Part shown: positions 1-7,660 of the stretch, piece by piece | Position numbering within the stretch: the stretch's first letter is position 1 | How the letters are laid out: every line of letters begins with the position of its first letter | Assembly: GCA_964416315.1 (NCBI GenBank) | Contig: CAYQDR010000034.1 | Span: 1-39,376 of the forward strand | Direction of reading: 5' to 3' | DNA from: CAYQDR01 sp964416315 | GTDB taxonomy: Bacteria; Methylomirabilota; Methylomirabilia; Rokubacteriales; DASRDR01 | DNA: 39,376 nucleotides | Notes under the pieces: model-generated | The model's input: only the letters and a program-made list of their open reading frames with translations | The model's database searches: none | What the model was told of the DNA's origin: nothing | Program-made: the position numbers and the translations under genes

Positions 1-1335
1 CTAGCGCCGCTCCTCGGCGTCCAGCACCTTCCCGAGCGCGTCCACGAAGCGGTCCACCTCGGCCTCCGCCATGGACGCGGACACGCACCCCATCCCCCGC
101 TGCGAGAGCAGGATCCCCTCGTTCAGGAGGCCGACGTACGCGCGCAGCGGCCGGTCGGCGTCGGTGGGCCGGCTCGAGCGGTAGTCCACGACGCGCTTCG
201 GGGTCCAGTGGAGGCAGAAGAGCGAGCCCACACCGGTCACCTGCGCCCTGACCTTCCGCGTCCGGAACAGCGCCCGGAGCTTCTCCCGGAGGCTCTCGCC
301 CAGACGGTCGAGCTGCGCGTAGACCTCCGGGGTGAGGGCCGTGAGCGTCGCGAGCCCCGCGGCCATCGTGAGCGGGTTCGCGTTGAACGTCCCGCCCTGC
401 GCGACCCGCGGCTTCCCGCCGCGCGGGTCGAAGACCGCCATGACGTCGGCCCGGCCGCCGAACGCCCCCACCGCGAGTCCGCCGCCGATGATCTTCCCGA
501 AGGTCGTCATGTCGGGCGTGACGCCCATCAGCGCCTGCGCCCCGCCGGGCCCCAGCCGGAACGTGATGACTTCGTCGAAGATGAGCACGATCCCGTGCTT
601 CGCCGTGACCTCGCGGATCGCCTGGAGGAGCCCCTCGACCGGCGGGATGACGCCGGCTGCGCCCTGGACGGGCTCGAGGATGACGCAGGCGAGGTCGCGG
701 GCGTTCTTCTCGATGGCCTGCACCGCCGCCCCGGGCTCGTTCCAGGGCAGGACGACCACGTGCTTCAGCACGGCCGGCGGGATGCCCGCGCCCGCCGCGA
801 CGGGCTTCGGGCGCTTGCGGCTCCCGGCGCCCTCGGCAGGCGGCGCGATCGAGACCTGGACCCAGTCGTGGGTGCCATGGTAGGAGCCCTCGAACTTGGC
901 GATCTTCGGCCGGCCGGTGAAGGCGCGGGCGCCACGGATCGCCAGCATCGTCGCCTCGGTCCCCGAGTTCGCGAAGCGCACCTGCTCGCACGACGGGACG
1001 CGGCGCGTGAGCTCCTGCGCCAGGCGCAGCTCGTGCTCCGACGGTCCCGGGAACGACAGTCCGCGGTCGGCCAGCTCCCGGACCGCCGCCACGACGGCGG
1101 GCGGTGCGTGGCCCAGGATCAGCGAGGTGTAGTTGCCGTTGAAGTCGAGCCGCTCGTGGCCGTCCGCGTCCCAGATCCACGCCCCCGCGCCCCGCACCGC
1201 GTAGAACGGGTAGGGGTCGATGAAGATCGTCGTCCGCGTGTTGCCGCCCGGGAGGACGCGCTGCGCCTCCTCGAAGAGCGCGCGGGAGCGCGGCGTCTTG
1301 GCCTGGTAGTCGGCGATCAGGGTCTCGAGGCTCAT
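1..1335 (-). CDS. PLP-dependent class III aminotransferase, glutamate-1-semialdehyde aminomutase-like
   Basis: This is a fold-type I PLP enzyme of the class III aminotransferase family. It is closest in layout to glutamate-1-semialdehyde 2,1-aminomutase and its catabolic relatives. In the 444-residue reading the substrate-loop motif NSGTEA is near residues 123-128, the PLP-binding Asp is in IFDEVITFR (about 254), and the Schiff-base Lys is K281 in TTFGKIIGGG. I chose the ATG at 1335 because GGGAGG lies about 10 nt upstream; an in-frame ATG at 1353 would add six residues but has no such site. The gene is complete, with its stop at the window edge. It follows the DUF1445-PxpB-PxpC cluster on the same strand, so a catabolic amino-group transfer is more likely than haem synthesis. 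The substrate cannot be read from the sequence. Confidence 0.88.
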   Translation of the reverse strand: MSLETLIADYQAKTPRSRALFEEAQRVLPGGNTRTTIFIDPYPFYAVRGAGAWIWDADGHERLDFNGNYTSLILGHAPPAVVAAVRELADRGLSFPGPSEHELRLAQELTRRVPSCEQVRFANSGTEATMLAIRGARAFTGRPKIAKFEGSYHGTHDWVQVSIAPPAEGAGSRKRPKPVAAGAGIPPAVLKHVVVLPWNEPGAAVQAIEKNARDLACVILEPVQGAAGVIPPVEGLLQAIREVTAKHGIVLIFDEVITFRLGPGGAQALMGVTPDMTTFGKIIGGGLAVGAFGGRADVMAVFDPRGGKPRVAQGGTFNANPLTMAAGLATLTALTPEVYAQLDRLGESLREKLRALFRTRKVRAQVTGVGSLFCLHWTPKRVVDYRSSRPTDADRPLRAYVGLLNEGILLSQRGMGCVSASMAEAEVDRFVDALGKVLDAEERR

Positions 1336-1435
1336 GTCTGGCAATCCTCCCATCGGGTCGCGGCGGCTCCGGCCTGCGGGACGCCGCTCCCTTCTCGGAC
1401 CTGTTCCTCCCGCGTGGCCTGCTTCGGTCGGCGGC

Positions 1436-1579
1436 TCAGTACCGCTCGAGCTTCGGCATGCCCGGCGGCTCCTTCGGGGCCTGCTTCTGGGTGTCCGGCT
1501 GCGGCGGCGGCTGGGTGGTCTGGCAGCCGCCGAGGGCGAGCCACACCGCCACGAGGACCACCAGGACCGGTTGGCTCAC
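1436..1579 (-). CDS. small lipoprotein, 47 residues
   Basis: This very short gene starts with GTG inside the stop of the preceding carboxyltransferase-like gene (GTGA overlap), so translation is coupled. The product opens with a hydrophobic stretch ending in the lipobox LGGC (Cys19). A Gln/Pro/Lys-rich tail (QTTQPPPQPDTQKQ and on) follows. That is the layout of a small lipoprotein anchored by signal peptidase II processing. The signal sequence lacks the usual N-terminal Lys or Arg, which is odd. No known family is recognised and no function is assigned. The overlap and the clean lipobox are the reasons to treat it as real. Confidence 0.6.
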   Translation of the reverse strand: MSQPVLVVLVAVWLALGGCQTTQPPPQPDTQKQAPKEPPGMPKLERY

Positions 1580-2520
1580 GCCGACACCGCGTCGTCGAAC
1601 CACCGGGCGGCCTCGCAGAGCGCCGCGTGCGCCTCGGGGAGCGTCACGCGGCGGAAGTGCACGCGGCGGCCGGGCCTCGCCTGGCTGATTCGCCCGATGT
1701 CCGTGCTGATCACGGTGGCGATCTTCGTGTAACCGCCCGTCGTCTGCCGGTCCACCAGGAGGACGATCGGCTGGCCCTCGCCCGGCACCTGGATCCCCCC
1801 GAGCGGGATCCCATCCGAGATGATGTCGTGCCCCCGGGCGTGCTGGATGGCCGGACCCTTCAAACGATACCCCATCCGGTCGACCTGCAGGGTGACCTCG
1901 TACGGGCCCTCGAGGAAGGCCTGGACCCCCTGCGGGGTGAAGCGGTCGTCCTGGGGACCGAGGATCACGCGACACTCGATCTCGGGCGGATACGCGGGCC
2001 GGCGCGACGGCGCCACGGTGCGCCCCTCGACGCGGCCCGGGGCGAGGCGTGACGCTCCGATCGGGAGCGCGTCGCCCTTCTGGAGCGCACGCCCCTCGAG
2101 CCCTCCGAGCCGGCCGCGGAGGTAGGTCGCGCGGGAGCCGAGCGCCGGAGGCACCTCGATCCCGCCCGCCACCGCGAGATACGCGAGACAGCCGGCCCGG
2201 GCCACGCCGAAGCCCAGGAGATCTCCGGGGCGCACACGGAGCACCGTCCAGGCCGGCGCCTCCCGGCCGTTCACCGCGAAGCTCATCTCGGCCCCGGTCA
2301 CGGCCACGAGGCACTCGCGGCGCACCTCGAGCCGCGGGCCCTTGAACGTGAGCTCAAGCCCCGCCGCGCTGTCCGCGTTGCCGAGCAGGCGGTTCGCAAC
2401 AATGAACGCCGTCCGGTCGAGCGGCCCGGACGGGGGGATCCCGACCCGCTGGTAGCCTGGGCGTCCGAGGTCCTGGACGGTCGTCAGCGGCCCCGGCTCG
2501 ACGACGACGAGATCGCTCAC
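1576..2520 (-). CDS. pxpC: 5-oxoprolinase subunit C-like (PxpC/KipA, biotin-dependent carboxyltransferase family)
   Basis: This is a 314-residue member of the KipA/PxpC family. With PxpB and PxpA, these proteins form the ATP-dependent 5-oxoprolinase that opens pyroglutamate to glutamate. In Bacillus the homologue KipA counteracts the KipI histidine-kinase inhibitor. Family hallmarks visible are VVEPGPLTTVQDLGRPGYQ at the N-terminus, GVPPSGPLD-type sequence (here GIPPSGPLDRTAF), and the C-terminal stretch PIVLLVDRQTTGGYTKIA. The start is the GTG at 2520, which overlaps the pxpB stop as GTGA; this removes a proline/arginine-rich, non-conserved extension of about 70 residues. The length fits the family. 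No pxpA is present in the window. Confidence 0.9.
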   Translation of the reverse strand: MSDLVVVEPGPLTTVQDLGRPGYQRVGIPPSGPLDRTAFIVANRLLGNADSAAGLELTFKGPRLEVRRECLVAVTGAEMSFAVNGREAPAWTVLRVRPGDLLGFGVARAGCLAYLAVAGGIEVPPALGSRATYLRGRLGGLEGRALQKGDALPIGASRLAPGRVEGRTVAPSRRPAYPPEIECRVILGPQDDRFTPQGVQAFLEGPYEVTLQVDRMGYRLKGPAIQHARGHDIISDGIPLGGIQVPGEGQPIVLLVDRQTTGGYTKIATVISTDIGRISQARPGRRVHFRRVTLPEAHAALCEAARWFDDAVSA

Positions 2521-3260
2521 GAGCCCTCCGGATCCGCCTCGATCCGCGGGCGGTAGGTCTCCGCCGCGAGGGCGGCGGCGATCGAGGCGTACTCGTGGCC
2601 GCTGATCGCCCGGAAGCGGACGCGGTCCCCGGGGCGGAGGAGGATCGGGTCGGCCGAGGCCGGATCGTAGAGGGCGAGCGGCGTCCGGCCGAGGAGCCAG
2701 AAGCCGCCCGGGCTCTCGACCGGATAGATCGAGCACTGCGTCCCGCCGATGCCCACGCTCCCCGGCGGCGTCTTGGTTCGCGGCTGGTCGAGCCGCGGTA
2801 TCGTGAGCCGCTCAGGCATCCCGGCCATGTACGGGAGGCCGGGCGTGAAGCCGATGAAGTAGACGTGGTACTCGGCGCCCGAGTGGAGCCGCACGACCTC
2901 GTCGGGGGTGAGGTCGAGGCGGCGCGCCACCTCCTCGAGATCGGGGCCGAGCTCGCCCCCGTAGGCGCACGGCAGCTCGACGAAGCGCCCGGGTGGCGGC
3001 GCCGCCGCCTCGAGGCGCGGGAGCAGCGCCCGGATCCGGGCCTCCAGCTCTTCGCACGGCAGCACCAGCGGGTCGTAGCTGACGAGGAGCGAGCGGAACG
3101 TCGGGAGCGCCTCGACGAGCCCCGTGAGGCGGAGATCCGTCAGCAGGCGCTCGAGGGTGAGGACCCGGGCGTTCGCCTCGCGGGAGATCTCGTCGGCCAG
3201 CTCGACCGACACCGCGAGGTCGCCCGCAGGAAGGAAGCGCGGCTCCGCGTACAGGGCCAT
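2517..3260 (-). CDS. pxpB: 5-oxoprolinase subunit B-like (PxpB/KipI family)
   Basis: A 247-residue protein of the KipI/PxpB (allophanate hydrolase subunit 1-like) family. It carries the characteristic FTPGLPYMAGMP block, TKTPPGSVGIGGTQ, and SPGGFWLLGRTPL near the C-terminus. In characterised systems it pairs with PxpC as a hetero-complex within 5-oxoprolinase. Here the two genes overlap as GTGA, which supports a stoichiometric complex. The ATG at 3260 starts a conserved-looking N-terminus (ALYAEPRFLPAGDLAVSVEL), although no strong ribosome site precedes it. The upstream neighbour is a DUF1445 protein 28 nt away. That order, YcsI-KipI-KipA, is the order of the Bacillus subtilis kip operon. Confidence 0.92.
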   Translation of the reverse strand: MALYAEPRFLPAGDLAVSVELADEISREANARVLTLERLLTDLRLTGLVEALPTFRSLLVSYDPLVLPCEELEARIRALLPRLEAAAPPPGRFVELPCAYGGELGPDLEEVARRLDLTPDEVVRLHSGAEYHVYFIGFTPGLPYMAGMPERLTIPRLDQPRTKTPPGSVGIGGTQCSIYPVESPGGFWLLGRTPLALYDPASADPILLRPGDRVRFRAISGHEYASIAAALAAETYRPRIEADPEGS

Positions 3261-3288
3261 CGGCCCGGGGGCGACTGACGCGCCGCCG

Positions 3289-4074
3289 TCAGAGGACGGC
3301 GAGGGCGTGATCGGGGAGATCCGTGATGAACATGTGCCCGGGCGCGTGGGTGATCACGAGCGGCGATCGCGCCTCGAGGGCGACGGCCTGGGGCGTCACG
3401 CCGCACGCCCAGAACACCGGTTCTTCGCCGGGGAGGATCGTCGCCGGCTCCCCCCAGTCGGGCGTGTGGACGTCGGCGATCCCGATCCGCGCCGGGTTCC
3501 CCACGTGGACCGGGGCGCCGTGGGCCATCGGGTAACGTGCCGTGACGGTGACCGCGCGCGGGATGAGCGGCGCGGGGATCGGGCGCATCGAGACGACCAT
3601 GGGCCCGCGGAAGCCGCCGGCCGGGCGGCAGGCCAGGTTCGTCCGCCACATCGGCACGATCTTCCGCTCCTCGATGTGCCGGAGCGGGACTCCGGCCTGG
3701 AGGAGGGCGTTCTCGAACGTGTAGGAGCAGCCGAGGAGGAAGGCGACGAAGTCCTCGCGCCACTCCTTCGCGATGTCGGTGACCTCGCCCTCGAGGCGGC
3801 CGTCCCGGTAGATGCGGTAGCGCGGCACGTCGGTCCGGAGGTCCGCGTCGGGGGCGACGCCGGCGGGCTCGGGGTTGCCCGGATCCGTCACCTCGATCAG
3901 CGGGCAGGGGCGCGGGTTCCGCTGGCAGAAGACCAGGAAGTCGTACGCCTGCGCCTGCGGGAGGATGACCAGGTTCGCCTGGACATAGCCCGGCGCGAGC
4001 CCGGCCGTGCCCCCCGCGTACCGGCCCTGACGGATCGCCTGACGGATCTCCTTCGGCGTCTGGCCCAGCTCCAT
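3289..4074 (-). CDS. DUF1445 putative hydro-lyase (YcsI / D-glutamate cyclase-like family)
   Basis: A 261-residue DUF1445 protein. Family blocks are present in order: GGTAGLAPGYVQANLVILP near the start, FCQRNPRPCPLIEVTDPG, LLGCSYTFENALLQAG, VPMWRTNLACRPAGGF, and a C-terminal THAPGHMFITDLPD. The start is the ATG at 4074, preceded by GGAGGG at good spacing; a longer reading into upstream DNA has no conserved sequence. The mammalian protein carrying this domain has been described as a D-glutamate cyclase that makes 5-oxo-D-proline. The neighbouring PxpB/PxpC would act on 5-oxoproline, so the cluster may link D-glutamate and 5-oxoproline. The chemistry of the bacterial proteins is inference. Confidence 0.9.
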   Translation of the reverse strand: MELGQTPKEIRQAIRQGRYAGGTAGLAPGYVQANLVILPQAQAYDFLVFCQRNPRPCPLIEVTDPGNPEPAGVAPDADLRTDVPRYRIYRDGRLEGEVTDIAKEWREDFVAFLLGCSYTFENALLQAGVPLRHIEERKIVPMWRTNLACRPAGGFRGPMVVSMRPIPAPLIPRAVTVTARYPMAHGAPVHVGNPARIGIADVHTPDWGEPATILPGEEPVFWACGVTPQAVALEARSPLVITHAPGHMFITDLPDHALAVL

Positions 4075-4154
4075 GAGTTCCCTCCACTCGGTCGGATGCT
4101 CACTATAGACCAGCGTGTGGGCGCAGGCAATCGGGCGCCGACCGGGGCCTTGGG

Positions 4155-4550
4155 CTATGTGTTCGCGAGCACCGCGTATCGCGTGGAGCGCAGCAGGCGA
4201 TCGTCGGCCGTGACCAGCGTCAGCTCGTAGACGCACGCTGTCGCGGCGAGAAACCTGTCGGCCGGATCCCGATGGGGCAGGTCGATGAGCCGACTCTCCA
4301 GGACCACCTCGTGGGTCAGCGGGGCTTGCCGAAAGGGAATCGCCTCGAAGACCCTCCGGATCCACACCGCGGGCTCGACGCTCAGGACCACGCGGCCTCG
4401 CTCCACGAGGACGAGCAGCTCCCACGTGCTGATCGGGGACAGCCACAACTCGTTGGCTTGGTCCTGGAGAGCGGACGCCACCCGGGCGCTGAGACGGGCC
4501 GGGTCGCCCAGGCTCCACAGCCAGATGTGCGTATCGAGGAGGAGCCTCAC
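4155..4550 (-). CDS. vapC: PIN-domain toxin, VapC-type ribonuclease
   Basis: A 131-residue PIN-domain protein. The acidic metal-binding residues expected of the fold are visible: Asp6 in LLLDTHIWLW, Glu44 in STWELLVL, Asp95/98 in RDPADRFLAA, and Asp116/117 in VTADDRLL. VapC toxins are Mg2+-dependent endoribonucleases that cleave tRNA or rRNA when released from their antitoxin. I chose the GTG at 4550 because it overlaps the antitoxin stop as GTGA. A longer reading from 4574 would run into the antitoxin gene. The pair sits between LarA and DUF1445 genes but has its own promoter. Confidence 0.9.
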   Translation of the reverse strand: MRLLLDTHIWLWSLGDPARLSARVASALQDQANELWLSPISTWELLVLVERGRVVLSVEPAVWIRRVFEAIPFRQAPLTHEVVLESRLIDLPHRDPADRFLAATACVYELTLVTADDRLLRSTRYAVLANT

Positions 4551-4801
4551 GGTTCCGAGCGGAACACTTCCCACTCGTCTTCGTCGGAGGCGGGGGACAC
4601 GATGTCGCCGACGAACTTCACCGTGGATGCGAAGGACCCTAACCAGGCTCCCGCCGCCGGCCGCGCCCTGGGTGGCACGACCTCGGCGAGCGCCTCCCCG
4701 CGGCGTGTGACCAGGATGGGCTGCCCCGTGCGCTTGACCTTCTCAAGCAGCGCTAAGCATGTGGCCTTGAACTTTGAGACCGGCACGGTTTCCATCGGCA
4801 T
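4547..4801 (-). CDS. Phd/YefM-family antitoxin
   Basis: An 84-residue protein with the Phd/YefM N-terminal DNA-binding fold signature: VPVSKFKATCLALLEKVKRT, followed by GQPILVTRRGEALAEVVP. The C-terminus (PASDEDEWEVF) is acidic and probably disordered, the usual toxin-binding end. It precedes and overlaps the PIN toxin gene. Two starts are possible, ATG at 4801 and ATG at 4795; both sit just downstream of a GGAGGAGGAG ribosome site. Proteins of this family repress their own promoter together with the toxin, which fits the paired palindromes found between the -35 and -10 boxes upstream. Confidence 0.88.
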   Translation of the reverse strand: MPMETVPVSKFKATCLALLEKVKRTGQPILVTRRGEALAEVVPPRARPAAGAWLGSFASTVKFVGDIVSPASDEDEWEVFRSEP

Positions 4802-4825
4802 CTCCTCCTCCGAGGACCTTCAGGG

Positions 4826-4854
4826 AATTTACCATGGTCACCGACCATGGTCAA
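4826..4854 (-). promoter_or_regulatory. promoter of the toxin-antitoxin pair
   Basis: On the minus strand TTGACC (4854-4849) is followed after exactly 17 nt by TAAATT (4831-4826). This leaves about 18 nt of leader before the antitoxin ATG, including the GGAGGAGGAG ribosome site. The -35 box matches the consensus at 5 of 6 positions and the -10 box at 4 of 6. Confidence 0.65.
4831..4853. promoter_or_regulatory. probable antitoxin operator, tandem ACCATGGTCA
   Basis: The 10-mer ACCATGGTCA occurs twice (4831-4840 and 4844-4853), separated by CCG. Each copy contains the perfect 8-bp palindrome ACCATGGT, so the two dyads are centred 13 bp apart. Both lie in the spacer of the toxin-antitoxin promoter, where a bound Phd-type dimer would block RNA polymerase. 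Operator function is inferred from position and symmetry. Confidence 0.6.
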
Positions 4855-4985
4855 TCCACGTCCGAGTCGGACCGAACGTGCCGCCAATACGACAGGAATT
4901 CCGAGACCAGCTCTCTCCCGCCGGCACCGAGCCGGGCTGGGAGCGCAACGCGGAAGTTCGTCTGCACCCACATGGCGGACCTTCC

Positions 4986-6269
4986 CTAGGGCGGGAGCAC
5001 GGGCAACGTGACGACGCCGTGGGGGATCACCAGCACCGAGGCATCCGGCCCGAGGCGCGCGAGGGCGTGGTCCAGCGCCTCCTGCGCGCTCCCCATCGGG
5101 GTGAGCCGCACCTCGCGGATCGTCTCCGGCGAGATCAGGCAGTCGGTGACGATGACCTCCGAGGCGTAGCAGAGGTACCGGCCGAACTGGTAGCCCTTGT
5201 GGCCGTCCTCGGGGATGCCCTGGGTCCGCGCCTTCTCAACGATGCTGGGGCCGTCGTGAACGTCCCGGAGCCACGCGCGGTAGACCTCGCTGCCGAGGCC
5301 GTCGGGGCACGGCGCCGGCACGATGACGATTCCGCCCTTCTTCAAGATCGGCTGCGGCCCCATGATCGCGGAGTTGACGGCGCGCGTCGCCTGGTAGAGG
5401 TTCACGTTCTTCGGGGCGCCGGGGACCGTGATGACGATGTCCGCCTCCCCCGGGATCGGCGCCTCGTAGGCCCGCCGGGCGAACGCGACGCCGGCCTCGA
5501 AGACCCGTACGGGGTGGCCGGCGAACGCGCGGAGCAGGCGCTTGTCCGGGTCGATCACGAGGTTGACGACGAACTCGACCCCGAGCCGCTCCCCCGCGGC
5601 GTTGATGAAGCGCCGGAAGATCGACTCCGGCTGGCCGAGGCGGGAGGAGGGATGCGCGAGGACCTCGTAGCCGTGCGTCGCGCCGATCGTCCGGTGGCCG
5701 CCGGCGCCGATGACCATGGTCTTCGCGCCGCCCGAGTAACCGGCGAAGAGATGCGGCTCGATGATGCCGGTCGTGATCCGGAGCGCCGCGTCGGGGACCA
5801 GGTGGTTCACCTCGACAGGGAAGCCGTCGATCTCCCCGGCCGCGGCGAGGCTCGGGTCGTGCTTCCAGTCGTGGTTGACGACCCGCAGGCGCTCCGCGAC
5901 GCGCGGGCCGAGCTTCTTCGCGATCTCGGCCGGCGTCATCGCGCGGTGGGAGCCCAGACCGAGGACGACGGTCACCGCCGACTCCGGGACGCCGGCCAGA
6001 GCGAGCTCGTCGAGCACGGGCGGCAGCACGAGGTCGTCCGGGCAGAAGCGGGTGATGTCCGTCACGGCGATCGTGACCGCGCGCCGCCCCCGCGCCAGCT
6101 CGCGGAGCGGCGGGCTCCCGACCGGCTCGGCGAGCGCCCGGCGGATTTCCCCCGGCGGGTCCGCGACCGCGGGCAGGACGGGCTGCTCCGCGAGGCCGAG
6201 GAAGTTCCGGTCGGGGACGCGCACGGACAGCGGGTGGTGCGTGTCGTAGGGCAGCGTGATCGTCGGCAT
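4986..6269 (-). CDS. LarA-family nickel-dependent racemase/epimerase-like protein (DUF2088)
   Basis: A 427-residue full-length LarA homologue. The residues that hold the nickel-pincer nucleotide and do catalysis in lactate racemase are all recognisable: His108 in GLGSHRAMT, His173 in EPHLFAGYSG, Lys183 in GGAKTMVIG and His199 in GATHGYE. These are almost the numbers of the Lactobacillus enzyme. LarA-type enzymes racemise or epimerise 2-hydroxyacids. The substrate here is unknown, and no larB, larC or larE cofactor genes are in the window. The ATG at 6269 has GGGAGAG upstream. It lies about 50 nt after the ABC transporter ATPase gene on the same strand, so a transported hydroxyacid is possible. 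That link is inference. Confidence 0.88.
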   Translation of the reverse strand: MPTITLPYDTHHPLSVRVPDRNFLGLAEQPVLPAVADPPGEIRRALAEPVGSPPLRELARGRRAVTIAVTDITRFCPDDLVLPPVLDELALAGVPESAVTVVLGLGSHRAMTPAEIAKKLGPRVAERLRVVNHDWKHDPSLAAAGEIDGFPVEVNHLVPDAALRITTGIIEPHLFAGYSGGAKTMVIGAGGHRTIGATHGYEVLAHPSSRLGQPESIFRRFINAAGERLGVEFVVNLVIDPDKRLLRAFAGHPVRVFEAGVAFARRAYEAPIPGEADIVITVPGAPKNVNLYQATRAVNSAIMGPQPILKKGGIVIVPAPCPDGLGSEVYRAWLRDVHDGPSIVEKARTQGIPEDGHKGYQFGRYLCYASEVIVTDCLISPETIREVRLTPMGSAQEALDHALARLGPDASVLVIPHGVVTLPVLPP

Positions 6270-6319
6270 CGCTCTCCCTCGCGGCGGCCGGATCGGACGG
6301 CCCTAGCGTACCTCCCGCA

Positions 6320-7414
6320 TCACGCGGACGGAAGCACCACGCAGGCCTCCGGATCGATCACCAGCGTGACCCGCCGCCCGACCGCGAGGTCGGCCTCGGG
6401 CGGCGCCGCGAGCCGGAGCACCGGCCCGCCGTTCGGCAGGGCCACCTGGACGTCGAGGGCATCGCCGAAGTACACGGCGCGCGCCACCGTCCCCTCCAGG
6501 ACGTTCCACCCGCGCTCCCGGCACGCGCGGGCGGCCGCGGGGTCCTGCACGACGACGATCCGGTGGGGGCGGATCGAGACCGCCGCCTGCTCCCCCTTGG
6601 CGAGGCCCCGAGTGTCCCCCACGCGGATCGCCAGGCCGTCGCCGAGCTTGAGCGTCTGCCCGGCGTCGAGCACGCCGCGGAGGAGGTTCGTCCGGCCGAC
6701 GAAGCCGGCGACGAACGCGGTCGCCGGGTGGTCGTAGATCTCGCGGGCCGTGCCGACCTGGTCGATCCCCCCCTCGCGCATCACCGCGATCCGATCGGAG
6801 GTCACCATGGCCTCGGCCTGGTCGTGGGTGACGTAGAGGGTCGTGAGCTGGAGCGCCTCGTGGAGGCGCCGGATCTCGAACCGCATCTCCTCGCGCAGGT
6901 TCGCGTCCAGGTTCGACAGGGGCTCGTCGAGGAGCAGGATCTCGGGTCGGACCACGAGCGCCCGGGCGAGGGCGACCCGCTGCTGCTGGCCGCCCGAGAG
7001 CTCGCCCGGGTAGCGCTCCGCGAGGCCCTCGAGGCGGACCAGCGCGAGCACCTCGCCCACCCGCCGCGCCGCCTCCACCCGGGGCAGGTCGCGGAACTTC
7101 AGCCCGTAGGCGACGTTCTCGGCCACCGTCCGGTGCGGCCACACGGCGTACGACTGGAAGATCATGCTCATCCCCCGTCGCTCGGGGGGGACGACCGCGC
7201 CGGGCGCCGAGAGTCGCCGGTCGCCGATCCAGATCTCCCCGGCGTCGGGCTCGAGGAACCCGGCCACGAGGCGGAGCGTCGTGGTCTTTCCGCACCCCGA
7301 CGGGCCGAGGAGGGAGACGACCTCGCCGTGGCGCACCTCGAGCTCGAGGTCACGGACGGCCGCGACATCCGGGCCGAAGCGCTTGGTCAGGCCCTTCAGG
7401 ACGACCGCCGCCAC
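6320..7414 (-). CDS. ABC transporter ATP-binding protein, iron/polyamine (FbpC/PotA) type
   Basis: A 364-residue importer ATPase. It has Walker A GPSGCGKTT (about 37-45), a Q-loop FQSYAVWPH, signature LSGGQQQR, Walker B ILLLDEPLSNLD and the switch His in YVTHDQAEA. A C-terminal TOBE-type region (about 240-364) follows, typical of the Fbp/Pot/Mal-class ATPases. The start is GTG at 7414, with GGAG 5 nt upstream. It belongs with the double permease and binding protein encoded just upstream, but a repeat block of about 245 bp separates it from the permease gene. The substrate may be ferric iron, a polyamine or an organic acid; the sequence does not decide. Confidence 0.92.
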   Translation of the reverse strand: MAAVVLKGLTKRFGPDVAAVRDLELEVRHGEVVSLLGPSGCGKTTTLRLVAGFLEPDAGEIWIGDRRLSAPGAVVPPERRGMSMIFQSYAVWPHRTVAENVAYGLKFRDLPRVEAARRVGEVLALVRLEGLAERYPGELSGGQQQRVALARALVVRPEILLLDEPLSNLDANLREEMRFEIRRLHEALQLTTLYVTHDQAEAMVTSDRIAVMREGGIDQVGTAREIYDHPATAFVAGFVGRTNLLRGVLDAGQTLKLGDGLAIRVGDTRGLAKGEQAAVSIRPHRIVVVQDPAAARACRERGWNVLEGTVARAVYFGDALDVQVALPNGGPVLRLAAPPEADLAVGRRVTLVIDPEACVVLPSA

Positions 7415-7453
7415 AGTCGCTCCACGCCGGACCGAGAACCGAGCAGATCCGAC

Positions 7454-7660
7454 CGGAGGGACGGGACGCCCGCAAGGCCGCAGGCCGAGCGCGTCCCGGC
7501 GAGATCAAGGACGCAGGGAGGAGGCGGGCCGAGGCGTATGCCGCATACGTTGAGGCCCGACGACGACCCCACCGGACGGGCGGGACGCCCGCAAGGCCGC
7601 AGGCCGAGCGCGTCCCGGCGAGCTGGAGGACGCCGAGATGCGACGGTTATCGGCACGGCG
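7454..7660 (+). repeat. composite dispersed repeat, copy A
   Basis: This fills the gap between the ABC permease and ATPase genes. It is modular. A hairpin module with arms GGGACGC and GCGTCCC (about 7463-7497) is repeated at about 7581-7617. Between them lies a second structured module whose core is the palindrome CGTATGC-C-GCATACG (7535-7549), inside an outer stem GGGCC/GGCCC (7526-7530 and 7554-7558). A tail ending near GCGACGGTTATCGG follows. Related copies are at about 14905-15060 and 15857-15957, with partial copies near 22274 and 36842. Confidence 0.8.

Noticed and set aside
4272..6737. An 821-codon plus-strand frame across the toxin-antitoxin and LarA region.
   Set aside because: It has no recognisable domain, is biased to Arg, Asp and Glu, and is antisense to genes with intact catalytic motifs.
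7454..7660. The composite repeat as a CRISPR array.
   Set aside because: There are only two hairpin modules with an unrelated element between them, no regular spacers, and no cas genes nearby.
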